DNA from: Babesia bovis T2Bo
Lineage: Eukaryota > Apicomplexa > Aconoidasida > Piroplasmida > Babesiidae
Assembly (NCBI RefSeq): GCF_000165395.2
Contig: NC_010574.1
Coordinates: 558,001 to 622,000, forward strand
Length of the DNA: 64,000 bases
Reading direction: 5' to 3'
Shown here: in pieces, positions 1 through 11,400 of the stretch
How positions within the stretch are numbered: position 1 is the first letter of the stretch
Layout of the letters: each line of letters begins with the position of its first letter
The notes under the pieces: model-generated
The model's database searches: none
The model's input: only the letters and a program-made list of their open reading frames with translations
What the model was told of the DNA's origin: nothing
Translations under genes and position numbers: made by a program

Positions 1-359
1 ACTACTGTGCAGTAATACAAATCCATTAAAATGTGGTAGTGGTCCACACTTCCTACCCATTGGTAAATTTTTATGTAGTGATGAGCCACTCCTTCCCATC
101 CCACTACCCTACCCATGTACACTAGAGTTATGTGGCCGACCCTAGTCTACTCGAATGCGTTTAGCATGGCATCGTACCATGTTAGTTACTTGTATACATA
201 ACAGCACTACCTGATAGTCCCATGGAGCACCAAATCTAATACCATGGTATTGCTATACTCTACAATACCCCTAAGATCAATTATGTTCTGCCTCACTGTC
301 ACGACTTCCATCAGTGCTATCACACTTATTAGTGTATATGTTACTCATGATTCAGTTTT
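1..359. other. Intergenic sequence downstream of ves1-alpha gene 1
   Basis: No convincing coding frame on either strand. It lies 3' of the minus-strand antigen gene and contains no telomere-type tandem repeat, so the window does not reach a chromosome end here. It probably holds the 3' untranslated region of that gene. Confidence 0.6.
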
Positions 360-3300
360 TTAGGTAGGTACAGCACAACGTTTACTACCACAACCCTTAC
401 TGAACCATCCCCTACAATGCGACCTCATATGTACCCAGTCCAGTGGCCATATGGCACCAAATGCGAGGTATAGCACCGCTACTAGCCAGGCCACTGTGAG
501 AACAAAGATCCAGGGGAGCCGTATGTCGTATTGGAGTTGGCCGACTTGCTTTAGGAGATTGGTGAGGGGGTGCGTCTGAGTGGTGTCCTTCTTGTCCACT
601 AGTACTTTGCTTAGACTCTCTAGGAACTCGTGACAGTGCTTAATAGACTTGTCTTCCTTCTGTATGCTATAGTCTCCCTTCTCCGTCCCATCCCCCTGCC
701 GGTACCCCTCCAGATTGAATGGGTTACCGTAGCCGAACCCATGTCTATACAATACCGGCAGGACTCCGGTACATGATACAATTGATTGGCACTGACAGAG
801 TGGAGTGCTCTTAGCGTCCTGAGGATTACTCTTCTGTCCGTGTTCACCTTTTTTGCACTTATTGGGGTCACATTGCCCTTTACACGCATTGCATTCAATC
901 TGTTGGAATGCCTCTGACAGTGACTTTAATCCACCTTCCAGGGCATCAGATAGGTATAGTACCCATGAGAGGTATGTTCCACCGAACGTAGCACTCACGG
1001 CTGTATAAAGCTCACCGGTTAGGGGGGATACGTAGTGGTTACTGTCAGTGAGTGTCGAGAGGGCAGACGTAGTGGTACCAGCACTGGAATATGCAGTCGT
1101 ACCAGTGCCTTTATCACCTTTAATCTGTATAAGTGCTTTACCGACTTTGTCCATGTATTGTCCACCTGGTTTACCGTCAAATGGTATCCACTCTATCTTT
1201 CTTACTTCATCCCGTAACCCAGAGGCACACCAGCCGCAAAAGTAGATATCCTTCTCTTTGGAGGGGTCTTTATCGTGACTACACGTCTGTCCTTTCTTCT
1301 CTCCCTCCCCCTGTTCCTTGTTTCCCACACCACCCCTAAAGAACCCAAAGACATCACCCAGTACCTGTGGTGTGGTAGCACTTAGTTCTGCTGTTACCCT
1401 CACCAGTGTATAGACACACGACTGCATCATGTTCTCGTTACTGAAGAAGTACAGTAGACCATAAAGGCGTTTACCGGTACAATCACGGATGCCACTATGG
1501 AATTGCCCTCTGAAACCCATTGGCAATGGACAGCACTGACCTGAGCCACCACAGTGTCCCAAGTGGGATGCAGCAGGTGGGTACACTGTGTCTTTGTCTG
1601 TGTCAGTGTTTCGTACCACCTCGCAACTAAAGCCTGGTAGCCTATCCTCGAGGAAGGCCTGGAGAGGAGATGGTGTGCCGTCCATGTACTGTTGGTGGCA
1701 GGTCTTACAGGTCCTCTTCACTCCCTGTCGGCCACACTTGTTTATGTGGTCATTACAGGGTGGGCATTTGGGGGAGTTGCAGATGTCTTCGAGCTTTTTG
1801 ATGGCCTTAGTGAACTCATCTTTGTGGCCATTCAGTTGGCCATTCACCTGTGGCAGTCCCTTCTCTAATACTGTCAATACATCCCTTACCTTATTGATAA
1901 CCTCACTTATCCTGTCCTTGGCACTACTGTAATCCTTCTTCCACTTTTGTAATTCACTCCCTACCTGCTGTAATGACCCAGTTCCACCATTCACTAGTGT
2001 ATCTAGTGCTCCACTACCACTCTTCGTCAGCGCCTCTAGTTCCTTCTTAGCCTCCTCTAGTTCAGTCTCGTCTAGATCCTCCCCCTCCTCCAGTTTCTTC
2101 CTAGCCCTCTCCAGTCCCTCCTTAGCCTTCGACAGTGCATCCTTCACCTTAGTGATCTCCTCCCCCTTCCTCCTTTCCAATGCCTCCTGTGCATTACCCA
2201 ATTGTACCACGACATCACCAATCATCCAAAGTAGATTTCTGGCCGTTTCTATGTGCTCTACCCCGTTTGACGCTGATGCCTTTACCTTCTGTACTACCCC
2301 ATCCAACATCTTCCCCATCTCCTTTACCCTATAATTCCTATCATGCTCCATGGGGTTACACCCCAGGCACATCCAGCTAATTACCCCCTTTGACACTACT
2401 CCATCCCCATACCTACACTCACGCCACTTCCCTCCCATAGCCACCTTCACTGCACATTGCTTCCTAAGGAAGTATAGTTGATAGAATAGACCCCTAATGT
2501 AGTGTACCACCTGGTTATATGCTTGGATGGACACGGTGGGATAGGTGAAGTTACACTCAGTGTTAGCGTAGAGGGAGTGGATGGGTGGTTCTTTGTGAGA
2601 GTCAGTGCCTTTAGGACTGTGTAATCCTCCTTGGATACCGATGAGGACCAATGGGCAATACTGGGTCACTGCTTGGAAGTGGGCAAACAGGTTGTATTCA
2701 TGAACGGTAATGGGAGCCCAACGGCCTGTTTGATGGAATTTGAGTTGTGGCTGCTCGGTTTCACTGCTAGAGGCAGTGTCCTCGGGTTTCTTGAGTACTT
2801 CTGTGAGTCTTCCCTTGGCATAGTCCAGTAACTGCTTATATGCCTGACTATATGGCAATGCACTTAGCCAGTATAGGATCTCCCGGATTGTTCGGGGAGT
2901 CTTATTGTCCGCCTTCGGCGGAGTCTTCTTCTGTAATCCAGTAAAGTAGGCACATGACAGAATGTAGAGCTTATAGAGCGGACCGAGCTTATTCTGGTCA
3001 GGGACACTCTTATCTGCCTTAAAGACACTATCACCAAATGCCCCCTTCTCTAAGGTATGTATGTATCCAGCAAAGTTCATACCAGCTGGATTCCTAAATG
3101 AATTATCCCAACTGTCCTGGCCATGGCCATTATCGCTACTAGTATCTGGGAATCCCAAATAAAACTTTTCCTTAAACCCATCCCATATAACAGCATCCAA
3201 CCTATTTCCAGGGCCACTGTTGTTCAACATTTCCCTAGGAAACCCTAAGGCCTGTAGCCATTGGGATAGGGTACCATCATCTAGACCACTACCATCCAGG

Positions 3301-4380
3301 ATGTGATTGTTCCAACGGGGGCTAGTCTCGGCGTACTTTCCAGTCCAATACATATAAGTAAGTCCACTCCAGATGAGACATACTGATCCCAGGAGGATAT
3401 GGGCACATTGGTGACGGCGTTGGGAGGGGTTTACAGCACCATCGTTATCAAACGTGGTGTCACCAAGTTGAGCCCATGTAATTGTATAGCCCCCTTCTGC
3501 CCAACTTCCTGTAGTTTTGGGATATGCTGATATATAAATGTCTTTATCACAGATACACTTGGCATCCTTCTTACACTTTTCCTTACAGTCTTCCTTACAA
3601 TAACACTTGCAGCATTTGCCCGCTAAAGCGCATTGACACTGCTGGCCAGGACTACAGGTACCACTACACTTACACGTACTACTACCACCACTATCACTAC
3701 ACCTTGTACACTTCCTTCCCAGTGGCGTTCCTTCGTTGTTCGGATCCTTCACTTTCCATTTCATACACCCACAAGAGTCACACTTGTTCTCCGGCGTTTT
3801 ATCCTTTAGATACTCGCAGTTCTCACTGCCTTGTTTGCCGTGATCACAGCCACCCTTATCACACTTCACTATCTTACTCCATCCAACGAGTGCACTGAGT
3901 ACCTGTGCTAGCTGGTCTATGTAGGTCCGGACCACTGCAGTACCACCTAGTCCCTGGACTAGGGAGAAGAGTCCGTTGAGGTGTTCTGTGACTTTGTCAC
4001 TGGTGGCGCCCTTGTTGTCACCGCTGTCAGTACCATTCTTAACATCACCTTGATAGCCTAGGACAGTCATATACTGCTACACTACTGGGTACTTACCATT
4101 GTACTCCAGTTGTACTGACTGCAGTAGGTCAGTCACTGCCGCCGCCAGGCCACATATACATTCTGTAGAGGGGTGAGTACAATAGCAATGTGGCGCCGAA
4201 GGCGCCCACTATTACTTATATGGCGGCATAACATAGTAATGTCTACAGTAACGTACCATCATCACTCAATGCATTACCATCCTTACCAGTTACCCTTAGG
4301 ACCCAGTCAATGGCCTCCTTCAGGTTGGTAGGAGCGTCTGTCAGGGACGCCTTCGGCGTGAAAGTGCTATTCACGGCCAT
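360..4380 (-). CDS. ves1alpha: Variant erythrocyte surface antigen 1, alpha-type (VESA1a-like), three exons
   Basis: Multi-domain parasite antigen of the VESA1 family, displayed on infected red cells, where the family mediates cytoadhesion and antigenic variation. Exons: 4380-4257, 4162-4097 and 4057-360 (phase-1 junctions), 1295 aa. Exon 1 carries the family N-terminus (EAIDWVLRVTGKDG). The short exon 2 encodes ECICGLAAAVTDLLQ. Residues ~129-234 form a Cys/Lys-rich domain with about 21 Cys. Residues ~680-825 are a Lys/Glu-rich predicted coiled coil, followed by a second Cys-rich block. A transmembrane helix at ~1245-1267 is followed by a short tail. The 39-nt second intron (4096-4058) contains an in-frame TAG, so it must be removed; splicing restores the frame exactly. 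The gene is divergent from the beta-type gene starting at 4596. Family assignment is strong; the alpha label rests on exon count and architecture; expression cannot be judged. Confidence 0.88.
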
Positions 4381-4595
4381 TGTCAGTGCTTTTAGGAGTA
4401 CTCAGCAGTACTCACAGTGGTGAGGGAGTGGTCTGGCTATCGGGGTGGAATCCTATATAATACAGTGGCGCCTTCGGCGCGACAGTGTCCGTTACAGTGG
4501 CGCGCATACTGTTCTGTGGGATTCCACCCCGATACATTGACCTTGACTACCACTGACTCTCACTGGACACTCTCGAAACACGGGGTGGTGACACA
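4381..4595. promoter_or_regulatory. Bidirectional quasi-palindromic ves intergenic region
   Basis: These 215 bp separate the start codons of head-to-head alpha- and beta-type ves genes. Two perfect 16-bp inverted arms lie at 4438-4453 and 4519-4534. Between them are an AT box (tatataata, about 4454-4462), a GC hairpin at 4468-4480 and a cagtg-rich stretch. A head-to-head alpha/beta pair around a quasi-palindromic intergenic promoter is established for the B. bovis active ves locus. That this copy is transcriptionally competent is inference. Confidence 0.65.
4438..4534. repeat. Inverted repeat, 16-bp arms, in ves intergenic region
   Basis: The left arm tatcggggtggaatcc (4438-4453) is the exact reverse complement of the right arm at 4519-4534. 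The 65-bp interior contains a second hairpin, GCGCC-TTC-GGCGC (4468-4480). Weaker complementarity continues outside the arms. Confidence 0.9.
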
Positions 4596-7500
4596 ATGGC
4601 TAAACAGTGGCCTTACGACAGCCTCACTAAGGCTCCCACCAACCTTAAAGAGGCCATTGACTGGGTCCTGAGGGTTACTGGTAAGGATGGTAAGAAGAAT
4701 GAGGCGGCGGCGAAGCCGCAACTCGGCTGCCTCTGCTTCTTGGCCAAGGCAGTAAAGGACCTACTGTATGACGCCAGGTCCCCGGGGTCCCCTGGTCCAA
4801 GCACTCAGAGGTACTGGAACGATCTGCTCCTAGAGCAGGAAAGTACCATAGCACAGCCAGTGCTGGAGGACCTGGGACTCCTTAGTACTGGGAGCGGTAC
4901 TGTGAGTACTACCTATACTTGCGCTGGTGGCACCGAGGTCATAAAGACCCTGATAGACCAGTTGGCACTGGGACTGCAGAAGTGGGTTGGGTGGAAGGAA
5001 GAAAAAGGGAAGGATGTCTGTTGTCTTAAGGGAGAAAGTGGGATAGGAAAGAAGTGTACATGTAGTGGTGGTGCTGGGCAGTGTTGTACCGGTTCTAGTA
5101 ATACTCCTTGTCATGAGTGTGAAAAGTGTGGTACCAGTGCCAGTCGAGCTGACAACAAATGCTACCTCTCGGCCTATTGCAAAAAGAAACCCTCTAGTGG
5201 TTCCAGTTCCCCTACAGACCTCTTCCTTTGGACCTCCATATCCAGTGAATCCACTAGGGTCCACCTCCTGGCCCGTATTTTCCTAGGGTCAGTATGTCTC
5301 ATCTGGAGTGGACTCAGTCAGTTGGGGTTCCTAACGGGTGGTGATAACAGGTGGGAGACTAGTAAGCTGCACGATATCAGTGGTGACTCAGCCGGTCTCG
5401 GCTCATTCATGGCGGCCATGGGCTATGATCTGGATAGGTTGAATCAGGAAGGTAAGTACTGCTTAGGGTAGCCATGTGGAATTATGGTGGAGTAGGTAAC
5501 ACGGGGAAGAAGGGAGAGTTTGTATGGAAATTACTATCGGGAACGGACCCTAATGGTAGCAAAGGCATCCAGTGGCAGGAATTTGCATCCGTGAAAGGTG
5601 CTAACCAGAGTAAGTCCACCTCCTCTGTAGTACCAATGTGACCCAGGTAGTGTAGCTGAGTACTACAGTAGTATCTATACTACAGCACAGAGTGCTGACA
5701 AGAGCAACAAAACCGAAGAAATTTGTAAGGACTACCCCCTATTGGTACTCCACATCCTAGCCAGTGGGTACTTCAGGGCAGGCAGTGCCGGGGCCAAGGG
5801 TATCACGTCGCCGGCGAAGCCGGCCACTGGTGATCCTAGGAAACCCAGGACAATCCGGGAAATCCTATACTGGCTTAGTGCATTGCCCTATAGTCAGGGA
5901 TACAGGGCACTGGTAGAGAGGATGGGAGATAAGACGGATCAGGTGACCCAGGGGAACTCTGAGGATAAAAAGGGCCAGATAGAGCTGTACGATACCAGTG
6001 CTGCTAAGGCTAGTACCTCCCTCAAGAGGAATGACATTACTCACTACCTAATGGCCGCCTGTGGCTACTGCCCACTGGTCCTCATCGGTATCCAGGGGAC
6101 TATAGAAAAAGAGGTAGGAAAGCCGGCACAAGGTGAGTGATATAGACAGGGCTCTATAGGGGCGCCAGGGGCGCAACAGTGTCTCTACGGGTAGTCATGT
6201 GGAGTCATGGTGTGGTAGGTGTTCCAGGGGTAGGGGTACCCGGAGCTGTATCTCCGGCAGCAGCGGCCAAGGCTACTGCTGAGAAGAATAGGTGTCCTAA
6301 GCATATTAAAGACCCCAAATCTAAGAGGTGTACCCTTGAAGACGCAGCCAAGGCAGCTACCCAGGCACCGGCACCACCGTCAGCTTCCACCGGCCAACAA
6401 CTCAAGCCCGGCCAAGTCTGCTACGGCGGGTACCACCTGGAAGTCTCCAAGTTTGGTAAGTACCCTAGCAGCACCAGTCAGTGACACCATGTGTAGGCCC
6501 CCTCCATGGGATGTATGCCAATGGGCTCTTTGGCTTTGACATGGGAGGCTCTCCTGCCCAGTGCCTGGACCAACTGAGGATATATGTCTACCACTGCTTC
6601 TACCAGCTCTATTTCCTGAGGAAGCAGTGTGGAGCAGGGGTGGACACGGCAGGGACTACAGTGCTGGGCTGGAAAAGTTGTAGGTATGGTTATCAGGTGT
6701 CTACCAGGAAGGGAGGGAATACCGGTGGAGCCGATAACAAGCAGTGGCAATGCAAGCCATTGGGTAAGTCACAGTGTAAAAACAGTGGTATATAAGGGCG
6801 CCTTCGACGCAACAGTGCCCTAGGGGTAGTCATATGGACTTATGTTGTAGTAGGTGGTGGTGGTAACAGTAATGGTAACAATCAAGGTGGTAGTCCAAAT
6901 CAGAATAATCCACAATCGGGAGGTAATAGTAATGGGAACAAGGACATGTGCAACTGTATGGGACAGGGAGCAATCCAGGGTGGACATGGATCATCAGGTG
7001 ACGGATCGCCCCTACAGAGCTTCTTGTGTGATAGTATAAATGGAATGCATTGTCATTATACAGTGGGATCCGGTGTAGAAAAGTATCCTGAAATTGATGC
7101 TCATATGAACAAGACGGTAGATTCTGAAGGAAAAGAACATGAACCACACAAGAAGTATCCAGAGTTATGTCCAGTCCCTATGGGCTGGAGCAAAGACAAA
7201 GACGATAACCACTTCAAAGGTACGTCCCAGTACTCTATATGGCACCCCTAAGGCACTGTTTATATACCAGGGGCACCCCCTGGGCGCCACAGTAACCAAT
7301 AGTGACTCATGGTGTATACAGATTTGAAAGACACGCACAAGACCCTGCCACTAACACCAGGTACTGGTAAGTGCCACAGTATATTACATGGACTCATCCT
7401 GTAGCAGGCACTAGTGCTGCTCAGAAGTATCCCGCCCACTGCACTGGCAGGACACTATTTTATCTCCTGGAGTACTACTGTGACCCTGACAAGTGCCAGA

Positions 7501-8024
7501 GTGGCACCCTAGTGGTACTACTGAGACTGCTGGCGTGTATCACTCTCACGGTGCCACGGACTCTGGGTGACCTCTTTGGGTTCTATTACTATATAGTGTA
7601 TATTGGGGGAAGTGGGAGTACTGGTGGTGGAGAGGGAGTGAAAAGGAAGTTGCAAGCAGAATTACAGGATGTTAGGTTGAGCATGCTAGGTAATGGCGGT
7701 ACTACTGATGCAGTGGTCGGAGCACTTATCCCAGTGGAATGGTAAGTATCCGTATATAGATGGGTAGTGCCCTTCTAGTGCTATAATGGCGCGCCATATA
7801 GAGGGTACCTGACAGTGCCCGTTACGGTGGCGCGCTATGGTATATAGGTGGTGATATGACGTATTATGGTTAGGAGTGGCTGCAATAGTGACTGCAGTAG
7901 GATCGGTAGGGTGGATTGTGGCACCAATGGTGATAAGGGTAAATACATTTGGTTAGGACCATTACTGGGTGAAGTATTGGTAGTGGTGATAACAACCGTT
8001 GCGCTTTACCTGGTAAAAATTTGA
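4596..8024 (+). CDS. ves1beta: Variant erythrocyte surface antigen 1, beta-type (VESA1b-like), nine exons
   Basis: Spliced model, 952 aa: exons 4596-5451, 5496-5609, 5647-6132, 6219-6455, 6497-6763, 6851-7219, 7322-7366, 7408-7741 and 7874-8024, all GT/AG. The first seven introns are phase 1 and the last is phase 2. The N-terminus shares APTNLKEAIDWVLRVTGKDG with the neighbouring alpha genes. A Cys-rich segment occupies residues ~140-190. Family blocks follow in the same order as in the alpha genes: LLARIFLGSVCLIWSG, TIREILYWLSALPYS, YCPLVLIGIQG, QLYFLRKQC and CPVPMGW. The last exon gives a transmembrane helix at ~929-951 and almost no tail. Many small exons and shorter length fit the ves1-beta class. 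Acceptors of introns 3 and 7 have alternative in-frame AGs nearby. It is expected to pair with an alpha subunit. No stop or frameshift remains in the model. Confidence 0.82.
7789..7835. repeat. 47-bp hairpin element in last ves1-beta intron
   Basis: Perfect 8-bp inverted ends GCGCGCCA (7789-7796) and TGGCGCGC (7828-7835) enclose gggtacctgacagtgcccgt. A near copy sits in intron 1 of the next alpha gene (8621-8668). The right half recurs in the ves intergenic region at 4481-4505. Confidence 0.8.
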
Positions 8025-8466
8025 AGTCAACGTAAACATTACACCAATCAGTGTTATATTGGTAGTGTGTAGGGTAGTGCTGTGGAGTAGTGATGTTTTC
8101 GTTATTGAGTCATTGATCTTGTTATATGGAATTCTAAGTAGTGTGATGATGTTGATATATCGAGGCATTGATGTTATCAACGTGGAAGGCTACTAGTAGT
8201 GATGTTGCTGTTATTACTGGAATTCGATTACTACTAGAATAGAATTACATAATCATATCGATTACTAACAACTAGCAGTTTCTAGATGGTAACTTCATCA
8301 CTACTACTATGATTCCACTAGGACTACTAGTGTAGCACTTAATAGGACAGGTAGAACCTAGGATTCCATATAACTACGTCTTGGTACTACCCTAGTACTA
8401 CTAGGATCCGACCGCTAGTGAACATGACAACATCATCACCATTTACTACTCCTAAAGGCACCGAAA
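8025..8466. promoter_or_regulatory. Upstream region of the second ves1-alpha gene
   Basis: This 442-bp spacer between tandem ves genes has no coding frame. Its second half is rich in variants of ACTACTAG (about 8190-8200, 8228-8240, 8300-8335 and 8390-8405). It lacks the 16-bp inverted arms of the head-to-head spacer at 4381-4595. It must hold the 3' end of the beta gene and whatever promoter serves the alpha gene. Confidence 0.45.
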
Positions 8467-11400
8467 ATGGTCGCCTCAAGTACTTGGAAACCTTACACGT
8501 CACTAACTGAGGCACCTACCAACCTCAAGGAGGCCATTGACTGGGTCCTAAGGGTAACTGGTAGAGATGGTAAACCACTGAACAAGGAAACTGGTACGTT
8601 ACTGTAGACATAGATAGTATGCGCGCCATAAGGACGGTACCTGACAGTGTCCGTCACAATGGCGCTCTCTGTACTATTGGAACTCACTATTATACAGAAT
8701 GCATATGTGGCCTGGCGGCGGCAGTGACTGACCTACTGCAGTCAGTTGAACTGGAGTACCATGGTAAGTACTCAGTAGTACATCAGCTCATCACTGTACC
8801 AGGTTATGAAGGCGATGGCAATGCCAATGGTGGTGCCACCGATGCCGACAAGACGCCACAGCAGCACATCAACGACCTTTTCTCTCTAGTCCAGGGACTA
8901 GGTGGTACTGCAGTGGTACGGACCTATATAGACCAATTGGCACAGGCACTCAGTGCAATAGTTGGGTGGAGTAGGATAATGAAGTGTCAGAAGTACGATT
9001 GCAATACTGGCACATGCCAAAGGGGTCGTGGTACTGGTCACGGCAAGTTCAAGTGCTGTTGTGGCAATAATGGCAATCATAATGGCGGCCTACGTTGTTG
9101 TAAGGGCCAGAATGGTGCTGATGGTGGCAAGTGCAGGAACGGCAAGGTCTGCGATGGCTCCAGCAAAGGTGATAGCTGCAGGGTCGTCTGCGCCAATGGA
9201 TGTTGCAGTCATGGTGGTACTGGCTGCAAGTATCTAGATGATGTAAAGCTGGAGAATTCGTGCAATGACTGCCAATGTAAGATAGTAGCTGGTAAGGGAC
9301 ACCACCTGGCCAAGGGGTGTACGAAATGTTCCTCTGATGATGGGAAGAAAACGAAAAGCTGCCATTGTAAAAGTAGCACCTGTTCTCCGGAGAACTGCCA
9401 ATGCGCTAAAGCAGGCAAATGCTGCAAGTGTTGTTGTACGAGTTGTAGTGGGACGTGTAAGGAAAAGTGTATTTGTGATAAGGTGGACCCAAATGGTTAT
9501 AGATCGGCATATCCCAAAACTACAGGAATGTGGGTTGAAGGAGGCTTTACCATTACATGGGTACAACTTGGTGACACTACCTTTGATAGCAACGGAGCTA
9601 TGCCCCCTTCCCAACGTCGCCAACAATGTGCCCGTATTCTCCTAGGGTCAGTATGCCTCATCTGGAGTGGCATTACTTATATGTATTGGACAGGTAGGTA
9701 TGCCGAGAGTAGTCCCCGTTGGAACAATCACATCCTGGACGGTACCGGTCTAGATGATGGTTCCCTATCCCAATGGCTACAGGCCGTAGGGTTTCCTCAT
9801 GCAATGCTGAACAATAGTGTACCAGAGAATAGACTAGATCAGGTTATCACAGATGAGTTTAGGGATAGGTTTTATTTGGGATTCCCGGATACTAGTAACA
9901 GTGCTGTCCATGGCCGAGACAACAACGCTAATACATTTAGGAGTCCAGCCAATTTGACCTATGGAGGGTTTATACATAAAATCAACAAAGGTGCATTTGA
10001 TAAGGATGGCCCCTTCAAGGATTATACTGAAGCTAAAATTGACAACAACAAGCTCGGTCCAATTCTCAAGCTCCATATTCTATCATGCGCTTATTTTACC
10101 GGGCTGCAAAAGCGTAGAGTATTGGCCAGTACCCAGAGTACCACTAACACCCCTAAGACCATCCGTGAGATCCTATACTGGCTAAGTGCACTGCCCTATA
10201 GTCCGGCATATAAGGGACTACTGAATCACTGTAAGGAAAAACTAACAGAAGTGACCAAAGATAACCCGAACAAATATCTCTCATTCCACCAAACAGGCCG
10301 TACAGCTTCTATTAATGTACAGGACGTTGATTTGTACTCCCACTTCCAAGCAGTGACTCAGTACTGCCCACTGGTGCTCATAGGTATCCAGGGTGGATTA
10401 CACAGTACTAAAGGCGCTGACTCTTCTGCCATTCACTCCCTCTACGCTAATTCTAACTTCTCTTTTACATATCCTACACTTGATATACAAGTATACAACC
10501 AGGTGGTACACTACATTAGGGCTCTATTCTACCAGTTGTACTTCCTTAGGAAGCAATGTGCAGTGAAGGTCACTTCTGGAGGCAAATGGCGTGAGTGTAG
10601 GTATGGTAAGGATGTGGTGTCAAAGGGGGTCATTAGCTGGATGTGCCTGGGGTGTAGCCCCATGGAACATGATAGGAATTATAGGGTAAATGAGATGGAG
10701 AAGGGGTTGGATGGGGTGAAGACTGGAGGTGATGAGCTTGCAGGGGCGCTAAAGGAATTACTGTTGAAGATTGGTGAAGTGGTGATACAATTGGGTAATG
10801 CCCAGGAAGCATTGGAAGGGAAGGATAAAGATGTAATAGCGAAGGTGAAGGGGAAAGTGACGGAGGCTAATAAGAAACTAGGGGAGGCTAAGGAGGCACT
10901 AGATAAGGTGAAGGATGTTCTGAATGGGCAGGAACTAACGAAGGCTAAGACGAAACTAGGGGAGCTGACGAAGAATGGTGGAGGTAGTGGAGATCTACTA
11001 GGGAAGGTAGATAAGGCACTAGGGAATGCCATAAGCAATGATTTCGATCAGGGTAAGAATGCAGTGACAAAGGCTATCAATGGAGTGCGCCATGCATTGG
11101 ATGCATTGAAGGAGGGAGTTGAAGGTCTGAAAAAGAAGGAAGTAGATGATGCAAAAAAGTGTCTGGGGGACGTTCTGTTAGAAGTTACTCCGGCGGATCA
11201 ATACGATATCTATAAAACATATTTTGAAATGATCCAAAAACTCCAATACAGTATTAATGACATTTTATCCCTATGCACCACTCCCAAGTGCCCGGGATGT
11301 AAAGATCACTCCACCAAATGTGGCAAAACACCAGTGTCCAGACAGTGCCCTGAATGCCACCAACAATACATGGACGGCTTTCCATCCCCCCTCCAGGCAT

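Noticed and set aside
3524..3898. Large antisense frames within ves and other genes (for example 3524-3898, 11257-11625, 58473-59024)
   Set aside because: Antisense or shifted shadows of real exons with biased composition and no domain of their own.
4058..4096. In-frame TAG near the N-terminus of ves1-alpha gene 1, suggesting a pseudogene
   Set aside because: It falls inside a 39-nt GT/AG intron of identical length and phase in the second alpha gene; splicing restores the frame.
5452..8024. Beta-type ves region as a decayed pseudogene split into many small frames
   Set aside because: Nine exons join with consistent phases and canonical sites into one 952-aa frame that ends in a transmembrane helix.
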